Below are positions 1-11,265 of a DNA stretch of 64,000 nucleotides, one piece after another (position 1 is the stretch's first letter; every line of letters begins with the position of its first letter). This DNA is from Dryocosmus kuriphilus. Its lineage: Eukaryota > Arthropoda > Insecta > Hymenoptera > Cynipidae. The notes beneath the pieces are model-generated. The model saw only the letters and a program-made list of their open reading frames with translations. It did no database searches and was not told where the DNA came from. The translations under genes were made by a program, and so were the position numbers. Location of the stretch: positions 135,643,679 through 135,707,678 of the forward strand of contig CM076190.1 in NCBI GenBank assembly GCA_038277395.1. Direction: 5' to 3'.

Positions 1-205
1 AAGTTTTACATTTGCGGATTTGGAGTTTGTAAGCTTGGCATTTCTAAGCTTGAAGTTGTAGGCTTGGGCTTTGTGAACTTGCACTTTGTCAGCTAGAAGT
101 TATGGGCTTAAGGGGTTAGTATGTTTGGAGTGTGTGGGTTTGGGGCTCGTTGGTTTAGGGTTTGTATGTATGGCTTGAGGTTTGTACGCTTGGGGTTTGT
201 GGGTT
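1..205. repeat. G/T-rich degenerate short repeat
   Basis: The stretch is built from loosely repeated words such as aagcttggcatt, aggcttgggctttg and ggtttgtatg, about 12-20 bp each, strongly G/T-biased on the + strand. The left edge is cut by the window. No coding sequence is seen. It could be a degenerate minisatellite; the unit is too irregular for a telomere repeat. Confidence 0.5.
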
Positions 206-775
206 TGACCATGAATTTCCTTCGATCGAGAACTTATAGGATATAAAGAAAACCAGATTTAGATTCAGCGACTCAAAAACCTATTAATACTATGGCTTAT
301 TTGGTTAGCGATGAATTTTGTAGATTTGACCTTGAATTGACCTTGACCCTGACCTGATGGGACCAAACGGACAACGTATTTGAATTCAGCTATATCGAAA
401 ACCTATAGGTACCCTGACTTAATTGGTTAGCGATGAATTTTGTAAGTTTGACCTTGAACTGACCTTGACCCTGACCTGTTGGGAACAAACGGACAACGGA
501 TTCAAATTTAGCAACCCCGAAAACCTATAGGTACCCTCACTTAATTGGTTAGCGATGAATTTTGTAAGTTTGATCTTGAACTGACCTTCAACCTGACCCG
601 ATGGAACAAAACGGGCAGCGTATTCGAATTTCAGCGACCTCGAAAATCTATAAGTACCCTGACTTAATTGGTTAGCGATTAATTTTGTAAGTTTGACCTT
701 GAACTGAGCTTAAACCTGACCTTATGGGACCAAACGGACAACGGACTCGAATTCAGCGACGCCGAAAATATAAGA
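205..775. repeat. Tandem repeat, 122-bp unit, about 4.5 copies
   Basis: The word ggttagcgat recurs at about 303, 425, 547 and 670, giving a period of 122 bp. Each unit also carries gaccttgaactgacctt, a gggaccaaacggacaacg block and a cgaaaacctataggtaccct block. Units differ by scattered substitutions, so the array is moderately old. Confidence 0.85.
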
Positions 776-1299
776 CGCATCTAGTATAGGGTCCGTGTTG
801 CAAGGGTTTTAGATTTTTGTGGTCCTAATTGCGAACAGCAATCATTTAGTCACCTTCTAAAAATACCAGAGAGTAGCGAACAGCGATCATTTTTGGTCAC
901 CCAATAGATTCGAGATTTCTGCAATGAGGCACACCCAGTAGAACGGCCCACATTTTCCCGCTCGTTTCTACTCGCGCATTCGACCTCTCACTCGCACCCA
1001 CGGGGAATTTTCAAAGCAACAGGAAAATGTACATCCAGAGTTTTCTTGAGTGTCAAGCGGAGAGGCAGGCCAGCCCCGCCGCTCAGGCGCCTCTTGCACC
1101 CTCTCTTTCTTCCTCGAGTGGAGACTCTTCTCCAGCCCTATCTAACTAGCCCGAAAAATCTTCGTCGCTTAAATACTCCACTTGAACCAATAGAACAGAG
1201 GGCGCCACATCTAAAACGAGCTTTTTATGCTGTTTGGTGTTTATAGTGAAAATAAATATACTTTTTGTGAGCAAGTGACATCGAAGAAAGTGAGATACT
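776..1299. other. Spacer upstream of the P-element-like gene
   Basis: No convincing coding sequence. Two imperfect copies of gcgaacagcaatcattt followed by ggtcacc lie near 831 and 876. The P-element 5' terminal inverted repeat should lie in or near this stretch, but no matching partner was recognised beyond the 3' end of the gene. Confidence 0.4.
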
Positions 1300-1574
1300 A
1301 TGGGTAAAAAGTGCATAGTGAGCTTTTGCAAAAAAGTGGTTATAAATCACAAAACCAGGATGAAGAGGAGAAAAAAAAAATTAGTATTTTCTCGGTTCCA
1401 AATGACCCAAAAGTCATCGAAGAATGGAAAAAGGCAATTCCGAGGCAAGGCTACGAATTAAAAACAGGGGATGGTGTTTGCAAAAATCACTTTTTGGATG
1501 AGCAAATTGTGAGGACTCGGCTCGTGACAGATGATCAAGGCAACGTCATGGCCTCGGTATGTATTCCATTTTGA
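1300..1574 (+). pseudogene. THAP-domain exon of the P-like transposase (frameshifted)
   Basis: THAP is a C2CH zinc finger that binds DNA and targets P-element transposase to its transposon ends. The first two cysteines (C-x4-C) are in the frame opening at the ATG at 1300. The rest of the domain, including a tryptophan in EEWKKAIPR and the C-x2-H pair in GVCKNHF, is in the +1 frame opening at 1311. The switch falls in a run of six A at about 1328-1334, so one base was lost in a homopolymer, either in evolution or in the assembly. A possible donor gtatgt lies just after codons ending MASV (about 1558). Confidence 0.75.
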
Positions 1575-2205
1575 TGTATTTAATATTTATTTATCATCAA
1601 AATAATAAACAAATACAAATAATTAAGGGTACAACGGTTTTAAATTCAAAATTCAAACTTTATTTTTCTTAATAAAAATATCGACATATATTTTTTTTGT
1701 CAACATAGATATACTCTCTTTTTATTGTAAAAGATAATTACGGAGCGAAAGAATATCTTATACTTCAATACTTTTTGTGTAAAACGAAAAGTTTGGATTC
1801 AGATCTGAACATTTGAATTTTTCCTTTTACACGAAAAGTATTAAAATAATAGATACTTTTTTCTGAGTATCCATCACGTAAAATGATTGTTAGCTTCTTC
1901 TTGGACCATTTTTCAATCTGATTTAAATTTCTATTTTATGATTGAGGAATTCGAATGAAATTCATTAAATATTATTTATTAAGTGCAAAGAGGAAAAAGT
2001 AGAGTGGATATCTTTACTTAGGTATCATATAGAATAATTCTCAAAGCAAATTGCAATAATTTATTATAGAGATAAGGGTAAATTATTTTCTAAAAAGAGA
2101 ATTCAGTGAAAGTTTGCAAATTTCAGTCAAAATCAGCTCAGTTGACTGTAAATTTAAATTTATGCTAGACGATTGCAATTAATCACTATTAAGTATTATT
2201 TGTTA
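1575..2205. other. Probable intron of the P-like transposase, AT-rich
   Basis: Strongly AT-rich, without a supported coding sequence, between the THAP exon and the lysine-rich linker exon. Two near-complementary words around aattttccttttacacgaaaagtatt and the preceding cttcaatactttttgtg suggest a weak inverted repeat at 1760-1850. Confidence 0.4.
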
Positions 2206-3150
2206 TAGGAAAATTTGCACAAACCATATTTGAAGAAAGGTAGTCTACCGCCATATTTCCTAACTGTCCGAAATATTTGAGCAAAGATTCAAAGAAACGA
2301 AAATCGCGAAAAAAGCGCCAATCTCCAAAGAAACGTGCAGCAGCACCGGATTTTACAGAAAAAGAGATAAAGATAAAGAGAAAAATATTACAAGATATTT
2401 CCTTAAATAAAATGGAAATAGGAGAAAGTTGTGGAGATATCGACACCGACCCCGTTGAACCTGAAGAGCATTTAATTGAGGAGGAAAAAAAAAGAAGAAA
2501 GATCGACTCACTCTTTTCAGCTTAGTATTTAAAGATAAAAACATTTTAAAGATACCTACAGCATGGCACCGACGAGATACCGAAGACGGCGATACTCCTG
2601 CCATAGAATTTACTCAGTGTACTTCACGAAAAATCAAAGATGAAATACGATTTGTTTCATCCAAACAATTAGTTTTTCATCATGACATGCAAGTTCATGC
2701 TGAGGTCTTAGGATTAAAACTAGATTTGGAAAAAATTGGCTTTACCGGCACATACGTATCCTCTATTGAAGAATTAGAGAATTTAATTAAAATTTTTGAC
2801 AATACCAAAATTTGTTCAGGATGTGCCTCGTCTAATTCGATTGGAAATGTCGGAACTTCATTTGCGATTCGAGACATTTCAAAGTGTTTTACGTCACTTA
2901 AATTGCTCTCTCGTTTTACTGAAAAATTCTAAACGCTCTTGTTGTCTATCTTGTAGAAACGGTAAAAAAAGTATTGCCAAAAAGACGATAAAACTAAAGA
3001 AAAGTAGTGACCTACAACGAATCAGATTGAAAGTGAGTCCTAATAAAGAAAAAAAGTTACAGCTTTTGAAAAAAAGATTCAGAAATGTTACTAGACAGAA
3101 ATGTCACTTTGCTGGACTTTTTCATCATTATAAAAGACTTCTAAAAAAAA
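2206..3150 (+). pseudogene. P-like transposase linker and coiled-coil region (broken)
   Basis: Coding-like sequence in several frames joins the THAP finger to the catalytic core. It starts with a stretch ending LKKGSLPPYFLTV, a proline/leucine motif common after THAP domains, then a very basic segment at 2277-2523 (RKKRQSPKKR), then an acidic linker. From 2560 to 2934 a second open stretch contains ICSGCASSNSIGN, and 2935-3150 is lysine-rich. Frame changes occur near 2520 and 2890. In P-element transposases this part holds the leucine-zipper dimerisation region, which fits the charged helical character. Confidence 0.55.
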
Positions 3151-3162
3151 ACGCAAGATGAT

Positions 3163-4918
3163 ATGGCTTCTTTTAATGCAGACTGTTTAGAAAAAACTTT
3201 AACAAGTCTTAAAATTTCCAAAAACGAGCGAATAGTCATTTCTGAAATATTGGCATCATCCAAGCATGAAAATAGTAAGGGACGTCGATATCCAGAGGAT
3301 TGGATTCTTCTGTGCTTACTATTTCATATGCGATCTCCAGCTGCGTATCGATTGTTGCGTGAAAACAAATTCTACCTCTATCCTGTACGAGTACTATTCG
3401 AAGGTAAAAAACAATTTTTGTTCTGCAAATTTGTATTATGTTTTTACATTTTAATTATTTTTATTAGTTGTGAGACAATAATATTTTTTAAAGATTAAAT
3501 TAATAATTTATGTATTTTTTCGAAACAGGTATTTAGCCTTAATGGACACTCCATGCGGGTTCGATGACAGCTTTCAACAATTATTTCGAGATGCCTTAGC
3601 ATAACTTCCAGAAATTTATCGCCATGGAATTATAATGCTGGATGAAGTTTCAACTAGACACAAAATGTGCGATTAGATAGGAAAACCATGGAGATATTGG
3701 GTCTGACTGACTTCGGCAATGTCAACGAAACATCTGACATAAATCAGAAAGCTGATCATGGCCTGGTAATTATTTTCCAACCAGTAATGGGCTCTTTCAC
3801 TCAGCCAGTGTCTGTATGTGTCTCGAAAGGACCAGTTACCGGAACCACTTTAGCGAAACTAATTATTCAAGCCATATCGGTATTAGAAAAAGCTGGAGCA
3901 ATTATTCATGGTGTCATTAATGATGGGGCAGCTCCTAATAGAAAATTTTGGTCTACAATGGGTGTCAGTGGGAAAATAGACAATGCGAAAAGTTGGTTTC
4001 TTCATCCTACTGATCCTGATCGGAAGGTGTTTGTTTTCTCGGATACACCTCACCTTATAAAATGCATTCGAAATCGTTTGTATGGAAAAGGTGAATTGAA
4101 GGTAAATGTAGAATGATAAAGTTGTGTTTTTTACAATTCTATCTTATATCAAGAATTTGTAGAATATTTGCCCTTAATTTATTTCAGATTCACCCTAATG
4201 AACCTCCTATAAAATGGGAGTTCTTTAGACAAGTATTCGAGCGTGATCGAAAGCATTTTACAGGAAAATTGTGTCCGAAGATTACCCAATATCACATCGA
4301 TCCGAGTAACATGCTGAAAATGCGAGTTATATTGGCAGTACAGGTAAATGATTTTATTTAAATATATGAAATCTATAAAATTAATTAAAATATGTAAAGA
4401 CTAAAAGAAAATCTGACGTATTTCAGATTTTTAATGAATCTATGGGAGCAGGCCTACTTCATGGTTTGAAGTTTTTTCCGAAAGAATTTGAAGGATGCCA
4501 AACCACCTCAGACTTTTGTTTTAAAATAAACAATGTATTTGATGCATTAAATCGAACAAAAGCGGAAACTGGTATCAATGCAAGTGATTGTGCAGATTTA
4601 AAGGTTGGTATTGATAATAATTCACTTTTTGATTAAATGGAACAAAATTAAGAGGTGAAAGCGAAAATAGAAGAACTTTCTTCACTCTAATCAACAACAT
4701 TTTATTTGTAGGTATTACGCGAATTTTTGGCTTTCTTGAATGATTAGGAAAGAAGAGTCCTTAATAAGGAATTAAGTCCAGATGACTTTCTGACAGAGAG
4801 TACAAGCGAAGGATTGAGAGTGACGATCAGTTCTGCAATAGAATTGTCATGCTTTCTATTAGACAAATACGATTTTGAGTCCGTGCTAACGGGAAACTTG
4901 AATCAGGACTCAATCGAG
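3163..4918 (+). pseudogene. P-like transposase catalytic core, six exons, broken
   Basis: The core of a P-element transposase, an RNase H-like DDE nuclease with a GTP-binding insertion. Exons: 3163-3403, 3529-4101, 4188-4343, 4427-4603 and 4712-4918, each bordered by gt/ag. Recognisable blocks are YPEDWILLCLLFHMRSP in the first, TPCGFDDSF and IIMLDEVS in the second, and KVFVFSDTPHLIKCIRNRL, the conserved second-aspartate motif, at the end of the second exon. In-frame stops occur near 3603, 3675 and 4744, and the 3403/3529 splice does not keep the frame. The exon ending at 4918 joins in phase 0 to the one at 15319, beyond the retrotransposon. Confidence 0.8.
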
Positions 4919-5277
4919 GTACAATCAATTTGCTTTAAACTTCCTCAAGTTATTTACCTTTTCTGAGCACACATTGTGAAAAATGCTTTTTTGCTTAAAA
5001 AAAAAATAGAAATTGTAAAATAATTGTAACAGCATCGTTAAATCAAATTAGAAATATTCAATTCAATGGAGAAAATGATTGTCGATTTACAGCTTGTTAT
5101 CAATACGCAAAGCATTTTTTCGTCGAAAGAAGATAAATCATAATAATTGAACAATTTATACATAATAATTTTTTGTAAATTAGAATTATTTTTTTTAGAT
5201 TCTACATCTACATTTTACAATGATAAACAATTTTACATCGATTTTACATGATTTATTAATAAATTATTTTCTGAACT
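4919..5277. other. Left part of the P-like transposase intron
   Basis: AT-rich intron sequence beginning with the donor gtacaatc at 4919. It ends where the Gypsy 5' LTR starts. The last four bases before the LTR, AACT (5274-5277), are one half of the target-site duplication. Confidence 0.7.
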
Positions 5278-5388
5278 TGTGACATAAATGTTACATGGAT
5301 GCCCGAGCGACGGGACCCTGCGCCGAACCCGCCCGGGAATCCACGAGGGATCCCGTGCGTGTGGCTGGCGGCGGCTCGCGTCGCTCGG

Positions 5389-5413
5389 GCAGTCAGCAGT
5401 CAGTAGTCAGTCT
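5389..5413 (+). promoter_or_regulatory. Candidate initiator cluster in the LTR
   Basis: Three near-tandem AGTCAG words include TCAGT, the common arthropod initiator. With no TATA box upstream, this is the best candidate for the R-region start. Inference from sequence only. Confidence 0.4.
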
Positions 5414-5488
5414 TGAGTCTCTGTGTCGCCCGCCGGCAGTTCTCAGTCTTGTTGCGTCTCTTGGTGGCTCTCCTGCCAGCCGTTATTA

Positions 5489-5630
5489 ATGAGTAGTTGC
5501 TGTAATCTTTCACGTGGTTTTTATTGTCTCGAGCGACGCCCTGATATTGTTGCGGATTTATATGAACGCCTTGAACGACGTACTAGGGAATCTCCACTTA
5601 CTCTTATTGTTCCGGAATCACTCGACCTTA
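5489..5630 (+). CDS. LTR leader ORF ending at a splice donor
   Basis: An ATG at 5489 opens 47 codons plus one base up to the GTAAGT donor at 5631. The peptide starts MSSCCNLSRGF and contains a charged helix-like segment DLYERLERRTRE. Read through without splicing, it stops within the LTR at about 5660. The leftover single base is in phase with an acceptor at 13031-13032, so splicing would fuse this leader to the first accessory ORF after pol (13050-13223) with no stop between. A leader exon in the LTR joined to a 3' ORF is the layout retroviruses and errantiviruses use for subgenomic mRNAs. The phase match alone has a one-in-three chance probability, so this is a hypothesis. Confidence 0.4.
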
Positions 5631-5743
5631 GTAAGTTTCAATATATATTTCTTTTTATATAACTCCGCCTTTTTATTGTGTTAACCCCAATTCTTGGCGT
5701 CCACATCCTCTCCCATCCCCGGTGAGATCCCATGCTCTACACC

Positions 5744-5754
5744 TGGCGCCCAAC
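5744..5754 (+). other. Primer binding site
   Basis: TGGCGCCCAAC begins two bases after the 5' LTR, the standard position for the tRNA primer binding site that starts minus-strand DNA synthesis. The matching tRNA was not determined. A nearly identical TGGCGCCCACC occurs at 33685. Confidence 0.8.
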
Positions 5755-7023
5755 TAAAAAAACCCAAAAAAATTCCCTAATCTCCCCCCTCATCCCGCCA
5801 AGATTGGAAAGCACAAACCCAAACTCTAAACTGTGACACCTTACTCCAATGTGCATGCCATGTCTCCCGCCTGTGCCATTCTATAATAGGATTATTACAT
5901 TTGGATTACATTTTGTTGATATATGATAATTTAACCATGTTTCGGGATCGCACCACGCCGTTAAGAAAGTGACAGTGTACTAAGTTGAAAAATATAAGAA
6001 AACAAAGTCAAAAATAATTAAAATTGAAAATTTAATAGTAGCAAAATCGGGGAAAATAAAAGTGTCAGGAAAGTGATTAATTTAAGAATAAAAGTTTGAA
6101 AAATAAAGTGAAAAGAAAAAGTGCTATAAGAAAACAAAATTTCGAAAAACTGTTTTGAATTTAAAAAAGAATAAAATTTTAAAATGGGTTGGGAAGTAAA
6201 TAAAGTTTTGAAACCGGTAAAGAAAAGAATATAATCGAAAGTTGGAATATAAATAACTTGCGAAACCTACAGTAAGATAAAATTCGCATTAAACGTTTAA
6301 TTGGGCAGTACAAGGTCACGCTTAATACAGGCAAAACAAAGTTGGTTGGGACTAAAATAAATACAATTTTCGAACTCAGAGAGACTGAAAATATAAGTAA
6401 AATGCCAGTCTAGAATTTAACTTCCAATTTCAGAAATATTAACGGAAAGGAATTTGAACATAAGAAAGTGAAATATTCATTGGGAGTGCTTGTTACAAGC
6501 CATCATACGTCACAGAGTGACTAGTTGCGTGACAGGGGGGATGCAGTGTACGCACGAAATACAGACCGCGGTACGGGAGAGGGTAACTCACCGGACGGCG
6601 GGCTGTCCGCGAGGTCGCGAGTACTGAGAGCGCAAAGGTCACGCGCGCTGTACTTTACGAACCAGGCTACTTACAGCAAAAAAGAGCAAATTTTCGGATC
6701 ATACGGATTAATATAATAATCCGAAATATGGAAAATAAAATTTAAGGTAAAATAGGAAACCCAAAGAAAGAGTTGGCAAGTACGAAGCCAACAGGTTTAA
6801 AAAGGAAATTATATGGGATGTCCAAATAATAGACGGACATCGTGTTATGAAAATAATATATATACTATAGCAATAGGGAACCGTACATGTATATATAGGG
6901 TGTCCCCAAAACATTTAAATTACAGGTTAAGGTAGTATCGACGGCTGTACAGCCCCAAACAACCGTAGATACTACAAAGGGGGAAGAAAAATAGAATTTA
7001 TAACGATTGTTCCATCTGTATTA
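5755..7023 (+). other. Untranslated leader of the Gypsy element
   Basis: About 1.27 kb between PBS and the first gag ATG. It is AT-rich, with no long reading frame, and would hold packaging and dimerisation signals. An acceptor-like aaattacag at about 6918-6926 precedes gag. Confidence 0.6.
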
Positions 7024-9075
7024 ATGAAACTCAGATCAGGGAATTTAAAAATAAGTAAAGACAAAATGCCGAAACAAACGTACATTCAAACCGATCAAGA
7101 GAGCCTGGACTTGGAAGGAGCTATAGCACTTCCAACTCCGGACTCGGGAATAAACACAACATCAAAAATGGGTACAATTCCCAAAATAATAAACCGATCC
7201 GTGGGACGAGGTAGGAGTTTTCGTAAGAATATTAACGAAACAACAAGAATGGGAAAATCAGGTAGGGACTTGGAAATTACAAACAAAGAACCAAGTAAAA
7301 TAATTAACCCTTATGCGTCATTAGCTTGGGACCCTACAGATTTACCAACACTAAATCTACCCAGGCAACAAGCGAACTTAACAGAAGATCGAGAAATCCT
7401 AGGGACGATTAACGATAAAACATTCGAAATTGACTCATTCCTAGAAAACAACACTCAATTTTTATTAGAGACAGACGAACTCCTAAACAGCGCGGAATAT
7501 AACGAGTTTTATGAATAAACAAAAAGAAAGATTTTTAAAAGAAAAAAATGGAACAATTAAGAATTCGTAAACATAATCTAAACCCGCAGGCCCATAGTTC
7601 ATTTACAAAAGAAACATTAGATAGAACAAGACCGGAAAGAACAAATATAGATAAAAGAAACGAAACACGTAATAGACACTCAGTCCAATTTAACCTTGAA
7701 GAAAAGACCCAAGAACCGAATAGAAATTTTAAAAATAAATCGTTAGAAAAATTAAGGAAAAAGAAACGGACTTCAGAATTTACGACTCTGACTCCAGTGA
7801 TGACAAGGGATACGATTTAACTTCTAATAATAACAGACCGCGCAGAAATTTAACATCAAGGGAAAGGTTAAATAGACGATCGCGGAATAATGTAAATAGT
7901 TCGGAAAGTGAATACGAACCAGAATATAGAAACAACGAAACAATTCAAGCGACAAATTTCCCATTTGGAATGGTACAAACACCATTCCAAATAATGACAA
8001 ATTGGCCGGTCAAGTTTAGAAATAATAAAGAGGATAGCCCAGCCAGTTTTCTAGAAGATTTAAAACGATTCAAAAGGGGGTACAAAATAAATGACCGCGA
8101 CATACTAGAAAATTTAGACGCGGTATTAATTGAGGATGCACGTGACTGGTTCTCAATTAATAAAAATTCATGGAGAAATTTATCCGACTTTTTTGATGAT
8201 TTCACAAGCGCATACATTGATGAAAGATTTTCGGAGGAAGTTAGACAGAAGATTAAATTTTGCAACCAGAAAAAGAATCAGGATATCCATACGTATTTAA
8301 CTGAAATTCGAAAGCTTTTTACAAAATTTATACCCTAGAAAAAGTCTAGAATGGGAATTGCGTAGAGCATACGAAAACCTCCGGATAGAATATAAAATGT
8401 ACATAAAGAGAAACGATTTTCAGACATTTGATGAACTCGAAGAACTGGGAAAGGAATGGGAAACAGAATTAGTTAAATCGAAAATTAGAGGTCAGGTGTT
8501 ACAAATAACAGAACCTAAAATAGAGGAAAAAAGGGAACAAAAGGAAAACAAGGACAAGAATAATTCGGAACCCGATAAAGAGGATAAAAAGGAAAGTAAT
8601 AACGGAGAGAAATTTCAATAATCAAGGTAAAAAGCCTTTTAAGAAGCGATACCCATACCCACCATTCGGATTTCCATTTTTACCTTTCCAACCTCAATTT
8701 CAACAAAATCTAAGACCCAATTTCAGACCTAGAATCCCACCAGGATTTCAACCAAGATTCCCCAAATTACAATCAAATGTTCCCAATGTTTAACCAAATG
8801 TCATTAGGAGGGAATCAAAAACCAAATAATCCCATGATAGAATTCCCAAACGAAAGAGAAGAAAATCCAGGAGGGGAAAATAAAAACCAAAATCCCCAAA
8901 AACCAAATTTTGGAAATAAACCCCAAAATCCGGGAAATAACGGAAACAGAAAAAATAAAACAGAGGATAGTTCGGGAAAAAACTCGAATTCAGAAAACAA
9001 AAAAGAAAATAACGATTCGAGTTGTTTTTATTGTAAAATGCCAGGTCATTTTTAAACGGGAATGTCCCCTATTAT
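7024..9075 (+). pseudogene. gag: Gag polyprotein (capsid and CCHC nucleocapsid), broken frames
   Basis: Gag forms the intracellular particle and packages the RNA. Coding runs in pieces: 7024-7518 (starts MKLRSGNLKISK), 7548-7820, 7970-8338, 8358-8621 and 8777-9055. The 7970-8338 piece has the capsid-like core (FLEDLKRFKRGYKIND, DARDWFSIN, RQKIKFCNQKK). The 3' part is asparagine/proline-rich, then reaches a nucleocapsid zinc knuckle whose C-x2-C-x4-H half (CFYCKMPGH) is in frame. The final cysteine lies one frame away because of a single-base length change in a T run near 9052. Several other frame changes sit in A runs. Confidence 0.75.
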
Positions 9076-9197
9076 TTATATAACCAGGGAAACTACCAGG
9101 GCGGATATTAGGCGAAAATAAAATAACACCTAATATCGGAACGCCAGAATATTTAAGTTCGGATAAAGATGAGACCACAGAAACGCGTTTTCATCTT

Positions 9198-10058
9198 ATG
9201 ACTAGATTTGAAAATGAGTCATACAGGATATTAGTAGATACAGGTGCCTCACACTCATACGCAGGAGAAAAATTAATTTCAGAAATTAAAAAAGCGAAAT
9301 TTAGTATCCTCAAACCGGATTCTAATTGCCTATTGGTCGCCGACGGCGGGAAAGCCGAAATTATCGGGCAGGTAGTCATTCCAATACTGATAGGTAAAAG
9401 GTTTAAACATGTACTTTTCAGGCTAGTCCCAAAACTTAATTCGTTAGGAATATTAGGCACAGATATGCTGAAAAGCTTACGAATGACTCTGGACTATGAC
9501 TCAGAGACCTGGTGGTTGCCAGGTGACCCACCCACGCGCTATCCAATGGAAGCGCAACCCAACTCCCTACCCACCCCAATAACAGAAGACTCACTCAAAA
9601 CCAAAACAGAACCTGAAAGTATGAAAAAGGATAATAAAAGTAAAAAGGATAGTAAGGACAGGATAAATGTAAATAGTAGTAATAAGTTAGAAGGTAAAAA
9701 TGTAGATAGTAGATGTAAGTTAGGAAATAAGGATGTAAATAAAACCGACAAAATAAAACCGAAGTTCGGAGGTATGATTAACCTCAAAAGCGATAGAGAA
9801 TATGACAAGGCGACACGAAATCGGGAAAATAGCGAAATCCCCCTAGTAGCTATAGATCCACAACCTTCCCAAGAGACAAATAAAGCCCAAATTCCTGTAA
9901 CAGATCCTGACGAGGATATCCCTAATATAATAAATATTCCCACGAGCAACAAATTCCAACCTTTAGAAAAAATCCCTACCCAAGAGACCAGCAACGAGAC
10001 AAACACCCGAGACTCACCTAAAATTAGAGATAAAAGGAAGAAAAAAGAATTCAGATAG
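9198..10058 (+). CDS. pol: Aspartic protease and basic linker of Pol
   Basis: 286 codons. The active-site motif DTGAS is at residues 14-18, followed by the second conserved part ILGTDML, as in retropepsins that process Gag-Pol. After about residue 115 the sequence is a low-complexity lysine/asparagine/serine-rich linker, unusually long before RT. The listed start is the first ATG; Pol is normally made by frameshift or readthrough from Gag, so this is not necessarily a true start. The frame closes at 10058, separated from RT by a frame change. Confidence 0.8.
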   Translation: MTRFENESYRILVDTGASHSYAGEKLISEIKKAKFSILKPDSNCLLVADGGKAEIIGQVVIPILIGKRFKHVLFRLVPKLNSLGILGTDMLKSLRMTLDYDSETWWLPGDPPTRYPMEAQPNSLPTPITEDSLKTKTEPESMKKDNKSKKDSKDRINVNSSNKLEGKNVDSRCKLGNKDVNKTDKIKPKFGGMINLKSDREYDKATRNRENSEIPLVAIDPQPSQETNKAQIPVTDPDEDIPNIINIPTSNKFQPLEKIPTQETSNETNTRDSPKIRDKRKKKEFR

Positions 10059-10172
10059 AATTAAGGGTAACAAGGATCAAGATAATGATAGGAAAAAGGA
10101 TAGCAGGATAAATAAAAATAAGGAAGAACCGGAAAAGGTTAAGGGATTAGTAGAAAAGAAAAACAGAAACCA

Positions 10173-11265
10173 ATGGATAAATTTTTTAAAAATAGGGCGA
10201 TTTTATTAAACAATATAAAGGACAGCCCAGGGAAAATTGAAGAACAGAACTTAAATTCTTCGGAAATTTGTGAGGGTATTACTGAACTGAACGACAGTCA
10301 ACAAACCCAACTAAGAAAATTATTGGAGGACAAAATAAAAATTTACCAGGGAAAAGAACATAGAGCAACACATTTAACAGAACACAGGATCGATGTTCAG
10401 GGACATGACCCAATAAAACAACGATATTATAACGTTAGCCCAAAAATAAGACAAGAAATATTTAAAGAAGTGGATAAAATGTTAGAACAAGGTATAGTAA
10501 GGCACTCCCACTCGGATTGGTCAAATCCGATTGTTATGATTAAAAAACCAAATGGAGAGTATAGATTTTGTCTAGATTTCCGCAAGGTTAATAACATAAC
10601 CAAAAAGGACCTTTATCCCATCCCACTCATGACTGAAATCTTAGACACCCTTAGAGCAGCAAGATTCATTTCAAAAATCGATTTGAAATTGGCATACTTG
10701 CAAATCCCCTTAGAGGAAAATTCAAAACCAATCACAGCATTTACAGTACCCGGTAAGGGCATGTTTGAGTTTAACAGGATGCCATTTGGGCTGACAAATG
10801 CGCCAGCCACATTCCAAAGGCTTATGGATAAAATAATAACTCCAGATCTTAAGCCTAATGTGTTTTGCTATTTAGATGATATAATCGTAGTCACGGAAAA
10901 TTTTGAGGATCACCTGAAATATTTAAAAATCGTGTTGGATAAATTAAAATAATGCTAGATTGACGATCAGTCCAGATAAATGTGAGTTCGGATGTTCAGA
11001 AATAAGATATTTAGGTTTTAAAGTAAATGAAAAAGGGTTGCAAGTAGATAACGACAAAGTGAAACCAATCCTTGACTTTCCGAAACCAAAAAACGTTAAA
11101 CAAATCCAGCGAATTATAGGAATGACTAGTTGGTATAGGAAGTTCATACCCAATTTTTCGGAAGTAATCGAACCCCTGAATAGATTGCTAAAAAAGAACA
11201 TAAACAAGCATGGGAATGGGGTTTGGAACAAGACGAAGCGTTCCAAAAAATTAAAGATTTATTGA
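10173..11265 (+). pseudogene. pol: Reverse transcriptase domain of Pol, two frame breaks
   Basis: Copies the element RNA into DNA. Motifs in order: LEQGIVRHSHSDWSNP, the CLDFRKVN block, KIDLKLAYLQIPL (first catalytic aspartate), FNRMPFGLTNAPATFQRLM, and FCYLDDIIV with the YLDD active site at about 10867-10878. The frame shifts near 10950 after an A-rich stretch, continues with a conserved RT-thumb/connection segment (SPDKCEFGCSEIRYLG) and shifts again near 11190-11220. Each break is at a short A run, so sequence error is possible. Confidence 0.85.

Larger units (their letters stand above)
5278..5741 (+). repeat. 5' LTR of the Gypsy element
   Basis: 464 bp, starting TGTGACATAAATG and ending CTCTACA. 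There is no clear TATA box. A GC-rich first third is followed by three close copies of AGTCAG (about 5389-5412), which contain the arthropod initiator word TCAGT and probably mark the transcription start. A consensus splice donor GTAAGT lies at 5631-5636 inside the LTR. The copy at 14340-14802 is nearly identical. Confidence 0.95.

Noticed and set aside
1..205. Telomeric repeat at the left edge
   Set aside because: The units are irregular and do not contain the insect TTAGG repeat.
1046..1246. Open frame in the spacer ahead of the P-like gene
   Set aside because: No ATG context, no domain and the composition is not coding-like.
5295..5489. 64-codon frame at the start of both LTRs
   Set aside because: It lies upstream of the likely transcription start and is a by-product of the GC-rich LTR sequence; the leader ORF at 5489 is the better candidate.
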